Shown in pieces: positions 4,920 to 5,420 of a stretch of DNA of 5,420 bases; position 1 is the first letter of the stretch, and each line of letters opens with the position of its first letter. This DNA comes from Candidatus Manganitrophaceae bacterium. Its GTDB lineage: Bacteria; Nitrospirota; Nitrospiria; SBBL01; Manganitrophaceae. The position numbers and the translations under genes were made by a program. The stretch covers positions 1 to 5,420 of the forward strand of contig SCUR01000576.1 in assembly GCA_004297235.1 (NCBI GenBank). The letters are read 5' to 3'. The notes under the pieces are model-generated. The model was not told the DNA's origin, did not search any database, and saw only the letters and a list, made by a program, of their open reading frames with translations.

Positions 4920-5420
4920 TCAAATTTGTAAACCTGGTCTTGCTTGCTCTTCCGTCACCCTGAGGCTCGCAACCGGTGAGGTGCTTGGCCTCTCGGCGAA
5001 CGTTTCAGCCGGCGGCTCCTTCTCGCGCCAAAGCGTTGCGCAGGCGGTGACGACCATTAAGTCGAGCAGGATATACAATACGCAAACGCCCGCCGGGGGG
5101 TTCGCCGATCCGATGGAAAGGTACGGCACCTCCGGCAGCCAGCGCCAGTTGCCGATCGCCGTGCCAACCCATTCCAAGAGGATAGTGTAGACGAAACAGG
5201 ATGAGAGAAGGAGCCGGTTCTCCGATCGGAGGATGAGGAGGCACGCGGCCAGCCACCAAAGCAGGCCCCAGGTGTCGTGCAAGAAGAGGAGGGTGGCGCC
5301 GGCGTAAAGGGTTCCAAAAATGAGGACGCCCCGCGTGATGCCGGCTGCGTATTTTTGAAGGCTTTGCTCGCGGGCCGTCACGACCGCCAGCGAGTAGAAG
5401 ACGGCATGACCCGGCGGGAC
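4920..5420 (-). CDS. Hypothetical multi-pass membrane protein, N-terminus beyond the window edge
   Basis: The reading frame stays open to the window edge, so the first part of the protein is missing. An in-frame GTG at 5381 is unlikely to be the true start, since the 13 upstream codons (VPPGHAVFYSLAV) look like protein sequence. The visible 166 residues contain at least four hydrophobic segments, near visible residues 32-47, 51-64, 70-87 and 111-130. Between the last two is a tryptophan-rich loop with EWVGTAIGNWRW, then a Gly/Pro-rich stretch GSANPPAGV. A hydrophilic tail of about 35 residues after WREKE ends the protein. I do not recognise the family. It precedes the 118-residue membrane protein on the same strand by 60 bases, and the two probably share a transcript. 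Confidence 0.72.
   Translation of the reverse strand, partial: VPPGHAVFYSLAVVTAREQSLQKYAAGITRGVLIFGTLYAGATLLFLHDTWGLLWWLAACLLILRSENRLLLSSCFVYTILLEWVGTAIGNWRWLPEVPYLSIGSANPPAGVCVLYILLDLMVVTACATLWREKEPPAETFAERPSTSPVASLRVTEEQARPGLQI

Overview
The window is about 5.4 kb of GC-rich bacterial chromosome with six protein genes and no RNA gene, insertion sequence or CRISPR array that I can recognise. An exported SmbP-like protein, a Ycf48-like repeat protein and a molybdopterin enzyme joined to a NifI/PII-type module suggest an environmental chemolithotroph. A Nitrospirota-like source is my guess; no marker gene fixes the taxon.

Layout: (1) 15-1118, minus: a sulfite-oxidase/YedY-type molybdopterin domain fused through a Pro-rich linker to a PII signalling domain. 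(2) 1119-1380: a 262-base non-coding stretch upstream of that gene with two inverted repeats. (3) 1381-1797, minus: a small secreted His-containing helical protein of SmbP type. (4) 1798-1848: a short AT-rich divergent spacer. (5) 1849-3762, plus: an exported protein of 14 Ycf48/BNR-type repeats, apparently starting at a rare ATT codon. (6) 3775-4485, plus: a seven-helix membrane protein with faint UbiA-like features, 12 bases downstream and almost certainly co-transcribed. (7) 4503-4859, minus: a 118-residue membrane protein. (8) 4860-4919: a spacer forming a nested inverted repeat that covers the ribosome binding site of gene 7. (9) 4920-5420, minus: the C-terminal part of another membrane protein, cut by the window edge.

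The likely transcription units are the plus-strand pair (Ycf48-like protein plus membrane protein), the minus-strand pair at the right end, and the minus-strand SmbP-like and molybdopterin-PII genes on the left, which may be separate units. Points most worth a second look are the Moco-PII fusion, the ATT start, the double seven-blade repeat count with its N-terminal closing strand, and the hairpin that would hide a Shine-Dalgarno sequence.
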